Shown piece after piece: positions 9,519 to 18,521 of a stretch of 54,812 nucleotides of DNA. A program made the translations under genes and the position numbers. The notes beneath the pieces are model-generated. The model worked only from the letters and a program-made list of their open reading frames with translations. It made no database searches and was not told where the DNA came from. Position 1 is the first letter of the stretch, and every line of letters starts with the position of its first letter. Origin of the DNA: Kordiimonas sp. (GTDB lineage: Bacteria; Pseudomonadota; Alphaproteobacteria; Sphingomonadales; Emcibacteraceae); contig PADB01000006.1 of the NCBI GenBank assembly GCA_002700365.1, positions 1 to 54,812 of the forward strand, given 5' to 3'.

Positions 9519-10364
9519 ATGAGAAAAGATCGCGTTATGCAGGGTAAGGTACGCCGCTATAAAAGCATTTTCCTGTCTGACATCCATCTAGGAACCCGCG
9601 GTTGTAATGCGGATTACTTATTGGAATTCATCAAATATCACGATGCCGATAATTTCTATCTGGTCGGTGACATTGTTGATTGCTGGAAACTCAAAAAAAA
9701 TTGGTACTGGCCCCAGGCCCATAATGATGTCGTGCAGAAAATTTTGCGTAAAGCACGAAAAGGGAGCCGTGTTATCTATATTACCGGCAACCATGATGAA
9801 ATCTTTCGCGATTATTTCGGCATACATTTTGGCGGCATCGAAGTAGCCGAAGAAGCCGTACACATCGCTGCAGACGGCAAAAAGTATCTCGTCATGCATG
9901 GAGACGCCTTTGATGGCGTCCTCCTGAATGCTAAATGGCTGGCCTATCTTGGTGACTGGGCTTATGAAACCTGCCTCAAACTCAATACCGTCTTTAATTA
10001 TTGTCGTCGTAAGCTGGGGTTCGGCTATTGGTCCCTTTCGGCCTATCTAAAATTCAAAGTTAAAAATGCAGTGCAATTTATTTATGACTTTGAAAATCTA
10101 TTGATTGAAGAAGCGCGCCGCCGAGAGGTAGATGGCGTCATCTGCGGCCACATCCATCATGCAGAGATTCGCAAAATGGACGGAATTGTTTACATGAATG
10201 ATGGCGACTGGGTCGAAAGTTGCACCGCATTAGTTGAAGACAAGAATGGCAAGTTTCGCATTATTGACTGGGTTAGCGAGCGCGAAGCCATTCTCACTGA
10301 TGAAGAATTACATAAGAAAAAACCACGTAGTAAGAATAAAAATAAAACCGTAGAGGCTGCGTGA
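9519..10364 (+). CDS. plcP: PlcP-like metallophosphoesterase (lipid remodelling)
   Basis: A calcineurin-like phosphoesterase of the LpxH/COG2908 type: SDIHLGTRG (metal ligands Asp and His, about residue 20), GDIVDCWKL, TGNHDE, MHGDAFDG and GHIHHAEI. Length 281 residues. Immediately followed (TGATG overlap) by a GT4 glycosyltransferase. This two-gene layout matches plcP-agt of marine alphaproteobacteria, where PlcP removes phospholipid head groups during phosphate starvation to give diacylglycerol, which Agt then glycosylates. LpxH-like UDP-diacylglucosamine hydrolysis is the alternative. An in-frame ATG at 9537 could be the true start. A CTGTCAC half-site at 9469-9475 resembles half a Pho box, but the second half is poor. 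Confidence 0.78.
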   Translation: MRKDRVMQGKVRRYKSIFLSDIHLGTRGCNADYLLEFIKYHDADNFYLVGDIVDCWKLKKNWYWPQAHNDVVQKILRKARKGSRVIYITGNHDEIFRDYFGIHFGGIEVAEEAVHIAADGKKYLVMHGDAFDGVLLNAKWLAYLGDWAYETCLKLNTVFNYCRRKLGFGYWSLSAYLKFKVKNAVQFIYDFENLLIEEARRREVDGVICGHIHHAEIRKMDGIVYMNDGDWVESCTALVEDKNGKFRIIDWVSEREAILTDEELHKKKPRSKNKNKTVEAA

Positions 10365-11392
10365 TGCATATCCTGATTGTCACAGACGCATGGGAACCAC
10401 AAATCAATGGCGTCGTCCGCACCTTAAAACAACTAAGAGAAGAATGTCATAAACTTGGCCATAAGATTGAGGTCATTACGCCACAGGACTGCCCGCTGAC
10501 ATTGCCTATGCCGCTTTATCCTGAAATTCGTCTCGGTTTTTTTGCAAAAAAGATTATTCGTCAATATCTGGACACGCATCAACCTGATGCCATTCATATC
10601 TCTACGGAAGGCCCGCTGGGATTGGCCGCGCGACGAATTTGCCTACAGCGCAACCTTAACTTCACGACGGGTTATCACACCCGTTTTCCCGAATATATCA
10701 ATGCGCGCATCAATACCCCGCTTAGTTGGGGATACAGGTTTATGCGCTGGTTTCACGCCCCATCTAAAAAAATCCTCGTCCCCACACCGACCATGCGCCG
10801 TGAACTTGAGGACGCAGGTTTTAACAATCTTGCCGATTGGACACGTGGCGTGGATACGGCGTTATTCCGCCCAACTGATGATAGAATAATATCCTTAGAC
10901 GGGCCGGTTTTTATTAATATCGGGCGTGTATCTAAAGAAAAAAATATTGACGCATTTCTTAAGCTCGACCTCCCCGGCACAAAAATTGTTATTGGCGAGG
11001 GCCCCTATCTAGAAGAACTAAAAAAACGCTATCCTGATGTCATTTTCCCTGGCGCAAAACAGGGAAAAGAGCTTATCGATTACTATAATCTGGGCGATGT
11101 CTTTGTCTTTCCGAGTCTCACAGATACTTTTGGACTGGTAATGTTGGAAGCGCTCGCTTGTGGATTACCCGTTGCCGCTTTTCCCGTAACAGGGCCATTG
11201 GATGTCGTTGGTGGGGCAGATATCGCTATATTGGACCACGATTTACATAAAGCCTGCATAGAAGCCCTAAATATTCCTGCGGATCGTTGTCGCGATTATG
11301 CTTTGGAATTCAGCTGGGAAACCTGCGCCCACCAATTCATTGACAATTTAGCCCCCCTAACGCACTCACCCGCAAACGCACGACCAGCCTGA
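10364..11392 (+). CDS. agt: GT4 glycosyltransferase, Agt-like (glycolipid synthesis)
   Basis: A 342-residue GT-B glycosyltransferase: the N-terminal HILIVTDAWEPQINGVVRTL is the acceptor-domain start typical of GT4 lipid glycosyltransferases, and the C-terminal donor domain has FPSLTDTFGLVMLEALACGLPVAA (Glu-x7-Glu motif). The ATG shares one base with the plcP stop, so translation is coupled. Expected job: transfer of a sugar (glucose, galactose or glucuronic acid) to diacylglycerol made by PlcP, replacing phospholipids under phosphate limitation. The sugar cannot be told from sequence. The general family (alpha-mannosyl/glucosyl transferases) is certain; the lipid role rests on the gene pairing. 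Confidence 0.8.
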   Translation: MHILIVTDAWEPQINGVVRTLKQLREECHKLGHKIEVITPQDCPLTLPMPLYPEIRLGFFAKKIIRQYLDTHQPDAIHISTEGPLGLAARRICLQRNLNFTTGYHTRFPEYINARINTPLSWGYRFMRWFHAPSKKILVPTPTMRRELEDAGFNNLADWTRGVDTALFRPTDDRIISLDGPVFINIGRVSKEKNIDAFLKLDLPGTKIVIGEGPYLEELKKRYPDVIFPGAKQGKELIDYYNLGDVFVFPSLTDTFGLVMLEALACGLPVAAFPVTGPLDVVGGADIAILDHDLHKACIEALNIPADRCRDYALEFSWETCAHQFIDNLAPLTHSPANARPA

Positions 11393-11752
11393 CCTGCCCC
11401 CCCTACAACGAAGTACAAACTGAAAAATACCCATAGCACTCTAGAAGGGCAAAGGGCGCGCCGTTGCGAACATCTACTGTATTGGCATTTATCCCTGGTA
11501 TTTGGAGCGAGCAAACCATTGTCCTACATTTTAAAAAACAATAGGCATTACAAAAAACAAAATCACTATATAAGCTTTTTTATTCAATGGGTTATGACTT
11601 TATTTTTGATTGATAATCCGTATTCCTATCCACACTTATATTATGCATATTAAAACATCTTAATAAGTTGATTTTAATTTGTTGCAAATACAACGTTTAT
11701 GAGATTAACATGGCGCAGCTATTAAAATGATGCAGTCATTCCGGTGTAAGCT
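11393..11752. other. Intergenic stretch, no gene seen
   Basis: AT-rich between agt and the PAS_5 gene. No convincing coding sequence on either strand and no strong terminator hairpin. The AT-rich part (about 11520-11740) presumably carries the promoter of the PAS_5 gene, but no clear consensus boxes stand out. Confidence 0.5.
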
Positions 11753-12340
11753 ATGCAGCAGTTTCTTTCTAATCTTGATAATTATCCTGATATTAAAGAC
11801 GTGTATGATTACTGGCTTTCCTTACGCCCTGAAGGGAAGATGATCCCTGCACGCAAAGCACTACAACCGCAAGCCTTACTGCCTTTACTACCAAACTGTT
11901 TCTTATTGGAACATCCCGCCAAAGGCGAGGTCTATATTCGCCTCTTCGGCACGGCCCTTGTAGAACGCGCCGGTCTTGAGCTTACGGGCATTAATTTACT
12001 TAAACACTGGCCAATAGCAGACCAAAAACTCATTGAGCAATTCTGGACTGCAGCCTTGAGGCAACCCTGTATTACTCAATATGTTATCTCAACAGCCAAT
12101 GAAAGCGGTCTTTCAAAACAATGCCTCCGGACTCTGTTTCCCCTTTTGGATAGCACAGAAGAACCTCGTATTTTATTCGGCTACGATCATTTTCTTGGCT
12201 TGGGTGACATTTACGACAATGCCAAAGAAGGCAAACTCATGGCGACTTATCAGCAAATCCATTTTCATGATATCGGGGCCGGCCTGCCAGAAGAGAACTT
12301 TGCGGCTTTACTCAACAGACAGATACCTTTCTCACTCTAA
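11753..12340 (+). CDS. PAS_5 family (DUF1950-like) protein
   Basis: A 195-residue protein with the PAS_5 pattern of alphaproteobacteria: an N-terminal motif (YDYWLSLRPEGKMIPARKAL), a stretch of hydrophobic leucines (LLPLLPNCFLLEHP), then YIRLFGTALVERAGLELTG with the conserved RLFGT core. No output domain is present. The function of the family is largely unknown; ligand sensing or cell-cycle links have been suggested for relatives. It stands alone between long AT-rich intergenic stretches. Confidence 0.75.
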   Translation: MQQFLSNLDNYPDIKDVYDYWLSLRPEGKMIPARKALQPQALLPLLPNCFLLEHPAKGEVYIRLFGTALVERAGLELTGINLLKHWPIADQKLIEQFWTAALRQPCITQYVISTANESGLSKQCLRTLFPLLDSTEEPRILFGYDHFLGLGDIYDNAKEGKLMATYQQIHFHDIGAGLPEENFAALLNRQIPFSL

Positions 12341-12663
12341 ACCGATAGCCCCACCCGCATTATTGCCTTCATTTTTGCCGGAATGTTTGCCGTCTCTTAA
12401 CCCTTACGCGCTATGTTCCCGGCATAGGCCGCGCACCTGAATGTTCATATTCTTTTTATGCAATGTCGGTGTGCCTCAACCCTTATTAAAACACTATTTT
12501 TATGTATAATTATTTTTTTAACATTTAATTATGTACTTTTATAAAAAATACACTATTATTCGCAAAATATTTCGGAAGATAACATTTGCATTCTTAGCTT
12601 CGGACCATATTTTAACCGTTCAAAGATGACCTTTCACAACGCCTGATACAGGACTAATGCCAC
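12341..12663. other. AT-rich leader of the cys operon
   Basis: No gene is seen. The stretch 12475-12600 is strongly AT-rich and likely carries the cysD promoter and activator sites, but I could not identify a clear CysB or SAM-responsive element. Confidence 0.4.
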
Positions 12664-13566
12664 ATGACATCCCTGACACACCTCAAACAACTTGAAGCGG
12701 AAAGCATCAACATCATGCGCGAAGTTGTCGCAGAAGCGGACAATCCGGTTATGCTGTACTCTATCGGTAAAGATTCTGCCGTCATGATGCATTTGGCGAT
12801 GAAAGCATTTTACCCTTCAAAGCCCCCCTTCCCGATTATGCATGTGGATACCACATGGAAATTCAAAGAAATGATCGCCTTTCGCGATAACCTTGCCGCA
12901 GAATTAGGGTTGGACCTTATTGTACACATTAATCAGGACGGCGTTAAAGAAGGCATCGGCCCGTTCACCCATGGGTCGGCCATTCATACGGATGTTATGA
13001 AAACCCAGTCCTTAAAGCAGGCTTTAGACAAATATGGCTTCGATGCGGCCTTTGGCGGGGCACGGCGTGACGAAGAAAAAAGCCGGGCCAAAGAGCGTGT
13101 TTTCTCTTTCCGTTCCGCACAACACCGCTGGGACCCGAAAAACCAGCGACCGGAACTATGGGACTTATATAACTGCCGTAAACACAAAGGCGAAAGCATT
13201 CGTGTCTTCCCGCTTTCCAATTGGACGGAATTGGATATCTGGCAATATATCTATAAAGAAAATATTCCGATTGTTCCGCTCTATATGGCGAAAGAACGCC
13301 CGGTTGTGGAACGTGACGGCGTGCTTATCATGGTGGACGATGAACGTTTGCCGTTAAAGTCAGGCGAAAAGCCCGAAATGAAAAAAGTCCGTTTCCGCAC
13401 CTTGGGCTGTTATCCCCTAACCGGTGCAGTTGAATCTGATGCGGAAACACTGCCTGAAATTATTCAGGAAATGTTACTGACCCGCACCTCCGAAAGACAA
13501 GGCCGCGTCATCGATCAGGACAGCAATGCGTCCATGGAACAAAAGAAACAAGAGGGATATTTCTAA
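12664..13566 (+). CDS. cysD: Sulfate adenylyltransferase subunit 2
   Basis: CysD makes APS from sulfate and ATP together with the GTPase subunit CysN. The 300-residue protein shows the PP-loop [18 protein letters not shown] (about residue 36), the family stretch [20 protein letters not shown] and the C-terminal [10 protein letters not shown]. Full length. The stop codon shares one base with the ATG of cysNC, so the two are co-translated. Cytoplasmic, first step of assimilatory sulfate activation. Nothing unusual. Confidence 0.97.
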   Translation: MTSLTHLKQLEAESINIMREVVAEADNPVMLYSIGKDSAVMMHLAMKAFYPSKPPFPIMHVDTTWKFKEMIAFRDNLAAELGLDLIVHINQDGVKEGIGPFTHGSAIHTDVMKTQSLKQALDKYGFDAAFGGARRDEEKSRAKERVFSFRSAQHRWDPKNQRPELWDLYNCRKHKGESIRVFPLSNWTELDIWQYIYKENIPIVPLYMAKERPVVERDGVLIMVDDERLPLKSGEKPEMKKVRFRTLGCYPLTGAVESDAETLPEIIQEMLLTRTSERQGRVIDQDSNASMEQKKQEGYF

Positions 13567-15467
13567 TGGCACATTCATCCGACTTGATCGCCAAGGATAT
13601 CCATGAATATCTACAGGCACAGGAAGACAAAAGCCTGCTACGCTTTATTACCTGCGGCAGCGTTGATGACGGCAAAAGCACGCTTATCGGCCGCTTGCTT
13701 TATGATTCAAAGCTGATCTTCGAAGACCAACTGAATACACTGGAAAATGACAGTAAAAAAGTCGGCACACAGGGCGGGGATATTGATTTTGCCTTGCTCG
13801 TTGACGGTCTGGCAGCAGAACGCGAACAAGGTATTACCATTGATGTTGCCTATCGCTTCTTCTCCACTGACAAACGTAAATTCATCGTTGCCGACACCCC
13901 TGGGCATGAACAATACACGCGAAACATGGCTACTGGGGCCTCAACCGCTGAACTGGCCATTATTCTGGTAGATGCCCGCAAAGGTATCCTGACACAGACC
14001 CGTCGCCATAGCTTTATTGTCTCTTTGCTGGGTATCAAGCATGTTATTGTTGCCATCAATAAAATGGACTTAGTCGACTATTCGCAGCACAGCTTTAACC
14101 AGATAGAAGAAGATTACCGCGAATTTGCCAAAGGGATTGGCCTGAAGAATATTAGCTGCGTCCCTATTTCCGCGCTTAAAGGGGATAATATCCTCAGCAA
14201 GAGCGACAATATGGACTGGTATCATGGCCCGACACTTATGGCGGAGCTGGAAAACGTCGATGTCACCACAGATGATACACAAAAACCATTCCGCCTGCCT
14301 GTTCAATGGGTGAACCGCCCGAACCTCGATTTTCGTGGTTTTTCCGGCACTGTCGCCTCTGGCCGCATTCGTCCCGGGGACGAAATAGTTGCCCTGCCCT
14401 CTGCTAAAACAAGCAAAGTCAAAGAAATCGTCACCTATGATGGCAATCTTGACGAAGCGGTCGCCCATCAGGCCATCACCCTGGTGTTGGAAGATGAAAT
14501 TGATATTTCCCGCGGGGACATTATCTGTGCCGCCCAAGAGCGCGCACAGCTGACCGATCAATTCATGGCGCACGTTTTGTGGATGAACGACGAACATTTG
14601 CTGCCCGGGCGTCCCTATTTGTTAAAAACTGCGGGCAAGACACTCAATGCGACTGTGACTGAGCTAAAGCATAAGATCAATGTCAACACGATGGAACACG
14701 AAGCCGGTAAGACATTGGAACTCAATGAAGTCGGCGTCTGTAACCTCTCACTGGGCCAAGCCATCGCCTTTGACCCCTATGCGGACGATCATGTGACCGG
14801 TGCTTTCATTCTTATTGATCGTCTGACCAATAATACTGTTGGTGTCGGCATGATTGATTATGGCCTACGCCGTGCGGAAAATATTCATTGGCAGGCTACG
14901 GATGTTAACAAAGACGTCCGCGCCGAGCAAAAAGGTCAAAAACCCGCTATGCTCTGGTTCACTGGCCTGTCCGGTTCCGGGAAGTCTACTGTGGCCAATC
15001 TGGTGGAACAAAAACTACTTGCCCGCCATCAGCATACCTACCTGCTTGATGGTGATAATGTCCGCCACGGCCTTAACAAGGACCTAGGCTTTACTGATGC
15101 CGACCGGGTGGAAAATATCCGCCGCGTTGCCGAAACCTCCAAATTGATGGTAGATGCGGGGCTGTTAGTTATGGTGTCGTTCATTTCACCCTTTAAAGCC
15201 GAACGCCGCATGGCCCGTGATCTCGTGGAAACGGGAGAGTTCATCGAAATCTTTATCGACACACCAATTGAAATTTGTGAACAACGCGATCCAAAGGGGC
15301 TATACAAAAAGGCACGTCAGGGTGAAATCAAGAACTTTACAGGCTTCGATTCTCCATACGAAGCACCGGAAGATCCGGAATTGCGTATTGACACCACCCT
15401 CAAGACCCCTGAACAGGCGGCTGATGAGATTGTCGCCCATCTGGAAGAAAACGGATATCTTAGATAA
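13566..15467 (+). CDS. cysNC: Bifunctional sulfate adenylyltransferase subunit 1 / APS kinase
   Basis: A 633-residue fusion. The N-terminal two thirds is the CysN GTPase with [17 protein letters not shown] (G1), [12 protein letters not shown] (G3) and INKMDLV (G4), followed by EF-Tu-like beta-barrels. The C-terminal third (from about residue 455) is APS kinase CysC with the P-loop [17 protein letters not shown] and [16 protein letters not shown]. It activates APS synthesis by CysD and converts APS to PAPS. This fusion is common in alphaproteobacteria (NodQ-type). It ends with a strong terminator at 15491-15520. Confidence 0.97.
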   Translation: MAHSSDLIAKDIHEYLQAQEDKSLLRFITCGSVDDGKSTLIGRLLYDSKLIFEDQLNTLENDSKKVGTQGGDIDFALLVDGLAAEREQGITIDVAYRFFSTDKRKFIVADTPGHEQYTRNMATGASTAELAIILVDARKGILTQTRRHSFIVSLLGIKHVIVAINKMDLVDYSQHSFNQIEEDYREFAKGIGLKNISCVPISALKGDNILSKSDNMDWYHGPTLMAELENVDVTTDDTQKPFRLPVQWVNRPNLDFRGFSGTVASGRIRPGDEIVALPSAKTSKVKEIVTYDGNLDEAVAHQAITLVLEDEIDISRGDIICAAQERAQLTDQFMAHVLWMNDEHLLPGRPYLLKTAGKTLNATVTELKHKINVNTMEHEAGKTLELNEVGVCNLSLGQAIAFDPYADDHVTGAFILIDRLTNNTVGVGMIDYGLRRAENIHWQATDVNKDVRAEQKGQKPAMLWFTGLSGSGKSTVANLVEQKLLARHQHTYLLDGDNVRHGLNKDLGFTDADRVENIRRVAETSKLMVDAGLLVMVSFISPFKAERRMARDLVETGEFIEIFIDTPIEICEQRDPKGLYKKARQGEIKNFTGFDSPYEAPEDPELRIDTTLKTPEQAADEIVAHLEENGYLR

Positions 15468-15490
15468 TTATTTCTCGTTTCTCATACACA

Positions 15491-15520
15491 AAAGGCAGTC
15501 TTTACAGGCTGCCTTTTTTT
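15491..15520 (+). terminator. Rho-independent terminator of cysDNC
   Basis: The stem AAAGGCAG/CTGCCTTT, extendable by a wobble pair and a C-G pair, is followed by a T run. It lies 24 bases past the cysNC stop. Confidence 0.9.
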
Positions 15521-15596
15521 ATGATGCTATTTCGCCTTACCGCATTATCATAAGATTTCTGGTCTTCCATAAAAATTTGCGGTCACGGATCAACAG

Positions 15597-16505
15597 TTGC
15601 AGAAAAGAGCCTACTCTTCACCCCATAAAATTATGGTCATCATTGGTACCCGTCCAGAGGCCATTAAAATGGCCCCCGTTATTCAGGCTATGGGGAACAG
15701 TGCACATTACACCCCTATTCTTTGCTCAACAGAACAACATCAGGATTTAATCCCCCCTCTTCTGGACTTTTTCGATCTTTCCCCACACCACAGTCTACCG
15801 CCATTTCCCTCCTCCACTGATACATACCCCCCTGCAAACCTGCGCGAATATGGACTTTCCGCTTTTGTCGCCCATTGCCTATACTATTTACCAAATATCA
15901 TGAAGGAAGTGGTCCCTGACATGGTCCTTGTTCAGGGAGATACCAACAGTGCCCTCGCCGGGGCGATGACAGCCTTTCATCAAAAAATCCCCGTTGGTCA
16001 TGTGGAGGCTGGGCTCCGCAGCGGGGATATGGCAGCCCCGTGGCCCGAAGAAGGTAATCGCCGGCTCATTTCAGTATTGGCAAATATCCATTTCGCGCCG
16101 ACCACCGCGGCGGCCACAAATTTACAGCATGAAGCCATATCGCCTTCGCTAATCCACGTCACTGGTAATACCGGGATTGATGCCCTTCTTTATGCGCAGG
16201 CGAAATTACAAAAAAATACACCACCCCTACCGATACCCATCACCCCGTCACTGCGTGACAAACGCCAAATTCTCGTGACAATCCATCGGCGCGAAAACCA
16301 AGGCACACCACTGCAACATATTTGCGATGCCTTACGGCTCATCGCAGACAGGCAAGATTGTTATATCATTCTGCCACTGCATCCAAACCCTGATGTCGCC
16401 TCCCCCTTGAGGCAGATGCTGGGCAGCCATCACAATATGCTTTCGCACTTACCTCGAAGAATTGCATCGTCAGATTACAGAATTCTTCTGGATATTCGAT
16501 CATGA
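15597..16505 (+). pseudogene. wecB: UDP-GlcNAc 2-epimerase, 3'-truncated (wecB remnant)
   Basis: Non-hydrolysing UDP-N-acetylglucosamine 2-epimerase makes UDP-ManNAc for surface polysaccharide. The family signatures are clear: VIIGTRPEAIKMAPVIQAM, VQGDTNSALAG, GHVEAGLRSGD, PWPEEGNRR, VTGNTGIDALL, VTIHRREN and PLHPNPDV. Homologues run to about 370 residues, but similarity here stops after about residue 280 (SHHNM, near base 16440). The rest of the frame is antisense to the end of the neighbouring hydrolase. The C-terminal nucleotide-binding part (with its conserved SGGxxEE region) is missing, so the protein is very probably inactive. The start is uncertain (TTG 15597 or ATG 15633). Confidence 0.85.
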
Positions 16506-17277
16506 CCCAGTGGCCGCAATCTGGCATAAATACGCCCCAGGCATGTGGGATTTCCTGCATCGCCTGAATCATCATGCGTTGCGGCACCATGATGTCATCA
16601 CGTCCTGTGATAATCATGACTGGTGGCTTGAGTGAACCCAGCTCTTCGCCTGAATAATAAAGGCCATTGTTAAACGCCAATTTCATTGCGGCGATAAAGG
16701 CTTCCATCGTACCAGGGGCAGTCGCCAACTCCTGACGATAATCAACCAGCTCATCTGCTGGCTCATAACTATGCGTCAGCGCCTTGATAGTGCGCAGCAT
16801 ACCTTCACGCGTGCCGTCATATTTATGAACGGCATTGTCATCCTGTGCAGCAACCATTTCGGCATGATCGATTTTGATCGCAGCCCCCATCAAAACAAGG
16901 CTTTTCACCAAGTCCGGACGCAGTAATGTGGCACCACAGGCAGCCGCACCACCCATAGAATTCCCAACGAGGTTAACCGGACCTACGCCCAATGCTTCGA
17001 TAAACGCGGCAATGTGCTCTGCACGAGCTTCCTGTGTATAGGAAAACTCTTCAGGGTTCGGCTTATCTGAACGGCCATAACCTACCATATCCGGGCAAAT
17101 GACCCGCATACCGGCTTTATTATAAAACGGGACATTCGTGGAAAAGTTGCCTTTGCCATCCGCGCCAGCACCACCACCATGGATGAGGACGACAATATTG
17201 TCACCTTCGCCTTCATCGATATAGTGTGTTTTAATACCGTTTACGTCGATATATTTACTTTCAAGATGATCAAACAT
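16366..17277 (-). CDS. MhpC/CarC-type meta-cleavage product hydrolase, 3' end altered
   Basis: An alpha/beta hydrolase that splits the C-C bond of a meta-ring-fission product. Visible: oxyanion motif LIHGGGAGADG, nucleophile elbow GNSMGG (Ser), acid TGRDDIMVP (Asp) and GHWVMIEYPEEF (His). It is last in the operon with the FAD hydroxylase and LigA/LigB genes. Its core ends at about FCNLTMQFFEV; the last 20 or so residues are translated from antisense wecB, so the original stop has been lost at the junction near 16440. The catalytic core is intact, so it may still work. The start at 17277 is preferred because GGAG lies 7 bases before it; ATG 17289 is the alternative. Confidence 0.85.
   Translation of the reverse strand: MFDHLESKYIDVNGIKTHYIDEGEGDNIVVLIHGGGAGADGKGNFSTNVPFYNKAGMRVICPDMVGYGRSDKPNPEEFSYTQEARAEHIAAFIEALGVGPVNLVGNSMGGAAACGATLLRPDLVKSLVLMGAAIKIDHAEMVAAQDDNAVHKYDGTREGMLRTIKALTHSYEPADELVDYRQELATAPGTMEAFIAAMKLAFNNGLYYSGEELGSLKPPVMIITGRDDIMVPQRMMIQAMQEIPHAWGVFMPDCGHWVMIEYPEEFCNLTMQFFEVSAKAYCDGCPASASRGRRHQGLDAVAE
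16430..16460. other. Recombination junction between chromosome and catabolic block
   Basis: Two convergent genes, wecB (plus) and the hydrolase (minus), both lose their natural 3' ends within the same few tens of bases, and each frame continues as antisense of the other. No transposon end or tRNA is visible here. The simplest reading is a deletion or insertion endpoint joining the backbone to the catabolic genes. The exact base cannot be set without homologues. Confidence 0.65.
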
Positions 17278-17331
17278 CTCTTTCTCCATCGTATTTTTTC
17301 GTTATACCCTTAAATCATCGATGACAGATTC

Positions 17332-18147
17332 TTAGACTGTCATCTCTACGCCGCCCATTCCCGTTTTCCACGGATAAATCGGCTCGTAGAATACCTTTCG
17401 TCCCTTTGCACCAGGCACTGTTGCGGCCATAGCAAGCCAACTAATAATTTCAACGCCACCGTTCCCGCCAATCTTAATGATATCATTGACTGTTAAGTCC
17501 AATAGCGTATCAGCTTTACCTTGCGCGAAAGTCTGGATGATCTCTTCATCCCATTCTTCATTGATCTGACCATCGCCTTCGATCATGAGCCAATGGGAAA
17601 TCCCCCCGGCCCCAATTACGGCAATGCGCTCCCCTTCCGGGCGTGCTTCAGTAATATATTTCCGTAATACTTCCCCCAACGCATAAGAACGTTGTGGTGA
17701 CGGGATCGGATCCATATTGATATTCAGATTAATGATAACCGTAGGAATATCCCCTAAAGGGTTACAGAACATGGTGGGAATACAAACACCATGGTCCGGG
17801 CGATAATCCTCTTCTTCATATTTCGTCAGATCAAAACCTTCTTCAGCGGCAAAACGGACAAAGGCTTCGGCAAATTCCCGCTGTCCCTTGAAGGGTTCAA
17901 CGGGTATTGCCAGATCTCCAAATGGCAGATGCGTGTCACCGACAGCCACAGAAATCGGGGCCTGTACATCAGACATCATATTAAACATATGATCGCTACT
18001 GATGATGACGATGACATCCGGCTTGGACTGGCGGAGCTTCTCACCAATCTCTTTAAAGCCATTGAAGACATTCGCGGCCTGTTCCTCGACACCCTTGTCG
18101 TTAAACATCACGTGTGATTGCGCAAAAGCTGAAACGACTTTGCCCAT
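17332..18147 (-). CDS. Class III extradiol dioxygenase catalytic subunit (LigB family)
   Basis: A 271-residue LigB-type Fe(II) dioxygenase. The expected residues are visible: His12 (AQSH, same number as in LigB of Sphingobium), His in SSDH (residue 53), the catalytic His in GGISHW and the Glu in GGNGGVEIISW. It forms the active site with the LigA-type subunit encoded 2 bases upstream. Protocatechuate 4,5-, gallate or aminobiphenyldiol-type dioxygenases all share this architecture, so the substrate is open. The hydrolase downstream argues for a product cleaved by hydrolysis (CarBaBb-CarC-like) rather than by a dehydrogenase. Ribosome site AAGGGGAA. Confidence 0.88.
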   Translation of the reverse strand: MGKVVSAFAQSHVMFNDKGVEEQAANVFNGFKEIGEKLRQSKPDVIVIISSDHMFNMMSDVQAPISVAVGDTHLPFGDLAIPVEPFKGQREFAEAFVRFAAEEGFDLTKYEEEDYRPDHGVCIPTMFCNPLGDIPTVIINLNINMDPIPSPQRSYALGEVLRKYITEARPEGERIAVIGAGGISHWLMIEGDGQINEEWDEEIIQTFAQGKADTLLDLTVNDIIKIGGNGGVEIISWLAMAATVPGAKGRKVFYEPIYPWKTGMGGVEMTV

Positions 18148-18149
18148 TA

Positions 18150-18485
18150 TTATTCCCCTTGCCGTGATACCGGCGTTGCCGATTGTTTAACTTCTACAGC
18201 GTGGCGCTCTAGGAAACAGGATACATTTAGAAAATTATGTGCATCAGGATTCATCATAGACAATAGGCCCATCTGATACATGGGCGGCACGCCTATTTTC
18301 CCTAATCCACCTTCTGCGGCTTTATCAAACGCCGCGATTTCAGCATCGCTCAATTCGTATTTTTTGAATAAAGCGGGGAAACCGCCTTCCTGCAATAACT
18401 CACGTGCACTATTCCGGTTCTTCGTCAAATCATTGACCATGCGATTAACACGTGTTGGAACGGGTGGTGCTTGTAGCTTTGCCAT
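18150..18485 (-). CDS. Extradiol dioxygenase small subunit (LigA family)
   Basis: A 111-residue all-helical LigA-domain protein (KNRNSARELLQEGGFPALFKK... and the region GVPPMYQMGLLSMM). In LigAB enzymes the small subunit caps the active site of LigB. Its gene is separated from the large subunit gene by 2 bases, so they are translationally coupled. It follows the FAD hydroxylase gene by 36 bases in the same operon. Confidence 0.85.
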   Translation of the reverse strand: MAKLQAPPVPTRVNRMVNDLTKNRNSARELLQEGGFPALFKKYELSDAEIAAFDKAAEGGLGKIGVPPMYQMGLLSMMNPDAHNFLNVSCFLERHAVEVKQSATPVSRQGE

Positions 18486-18521
18486 TGGCGGTATCCCCTA
18501 TATTTTTCGATGCTAAAACTT

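Noticed and set aside
11296-11514. Minus-strand open frame overlapping the end of agt
   Set aside because: Shadow of agt plus intergenic DNA, with no family features.
17332-18485. LigA/LigB pair as protocatechuate 4,5-dioxygenase acting after PobA
   Set aside because: Plausible chemically, but no ligC-type dehydrogenase is near and the operon carries a meta-cleavage hydrolase and a phenol hydroxylase instead. Substrate left open.
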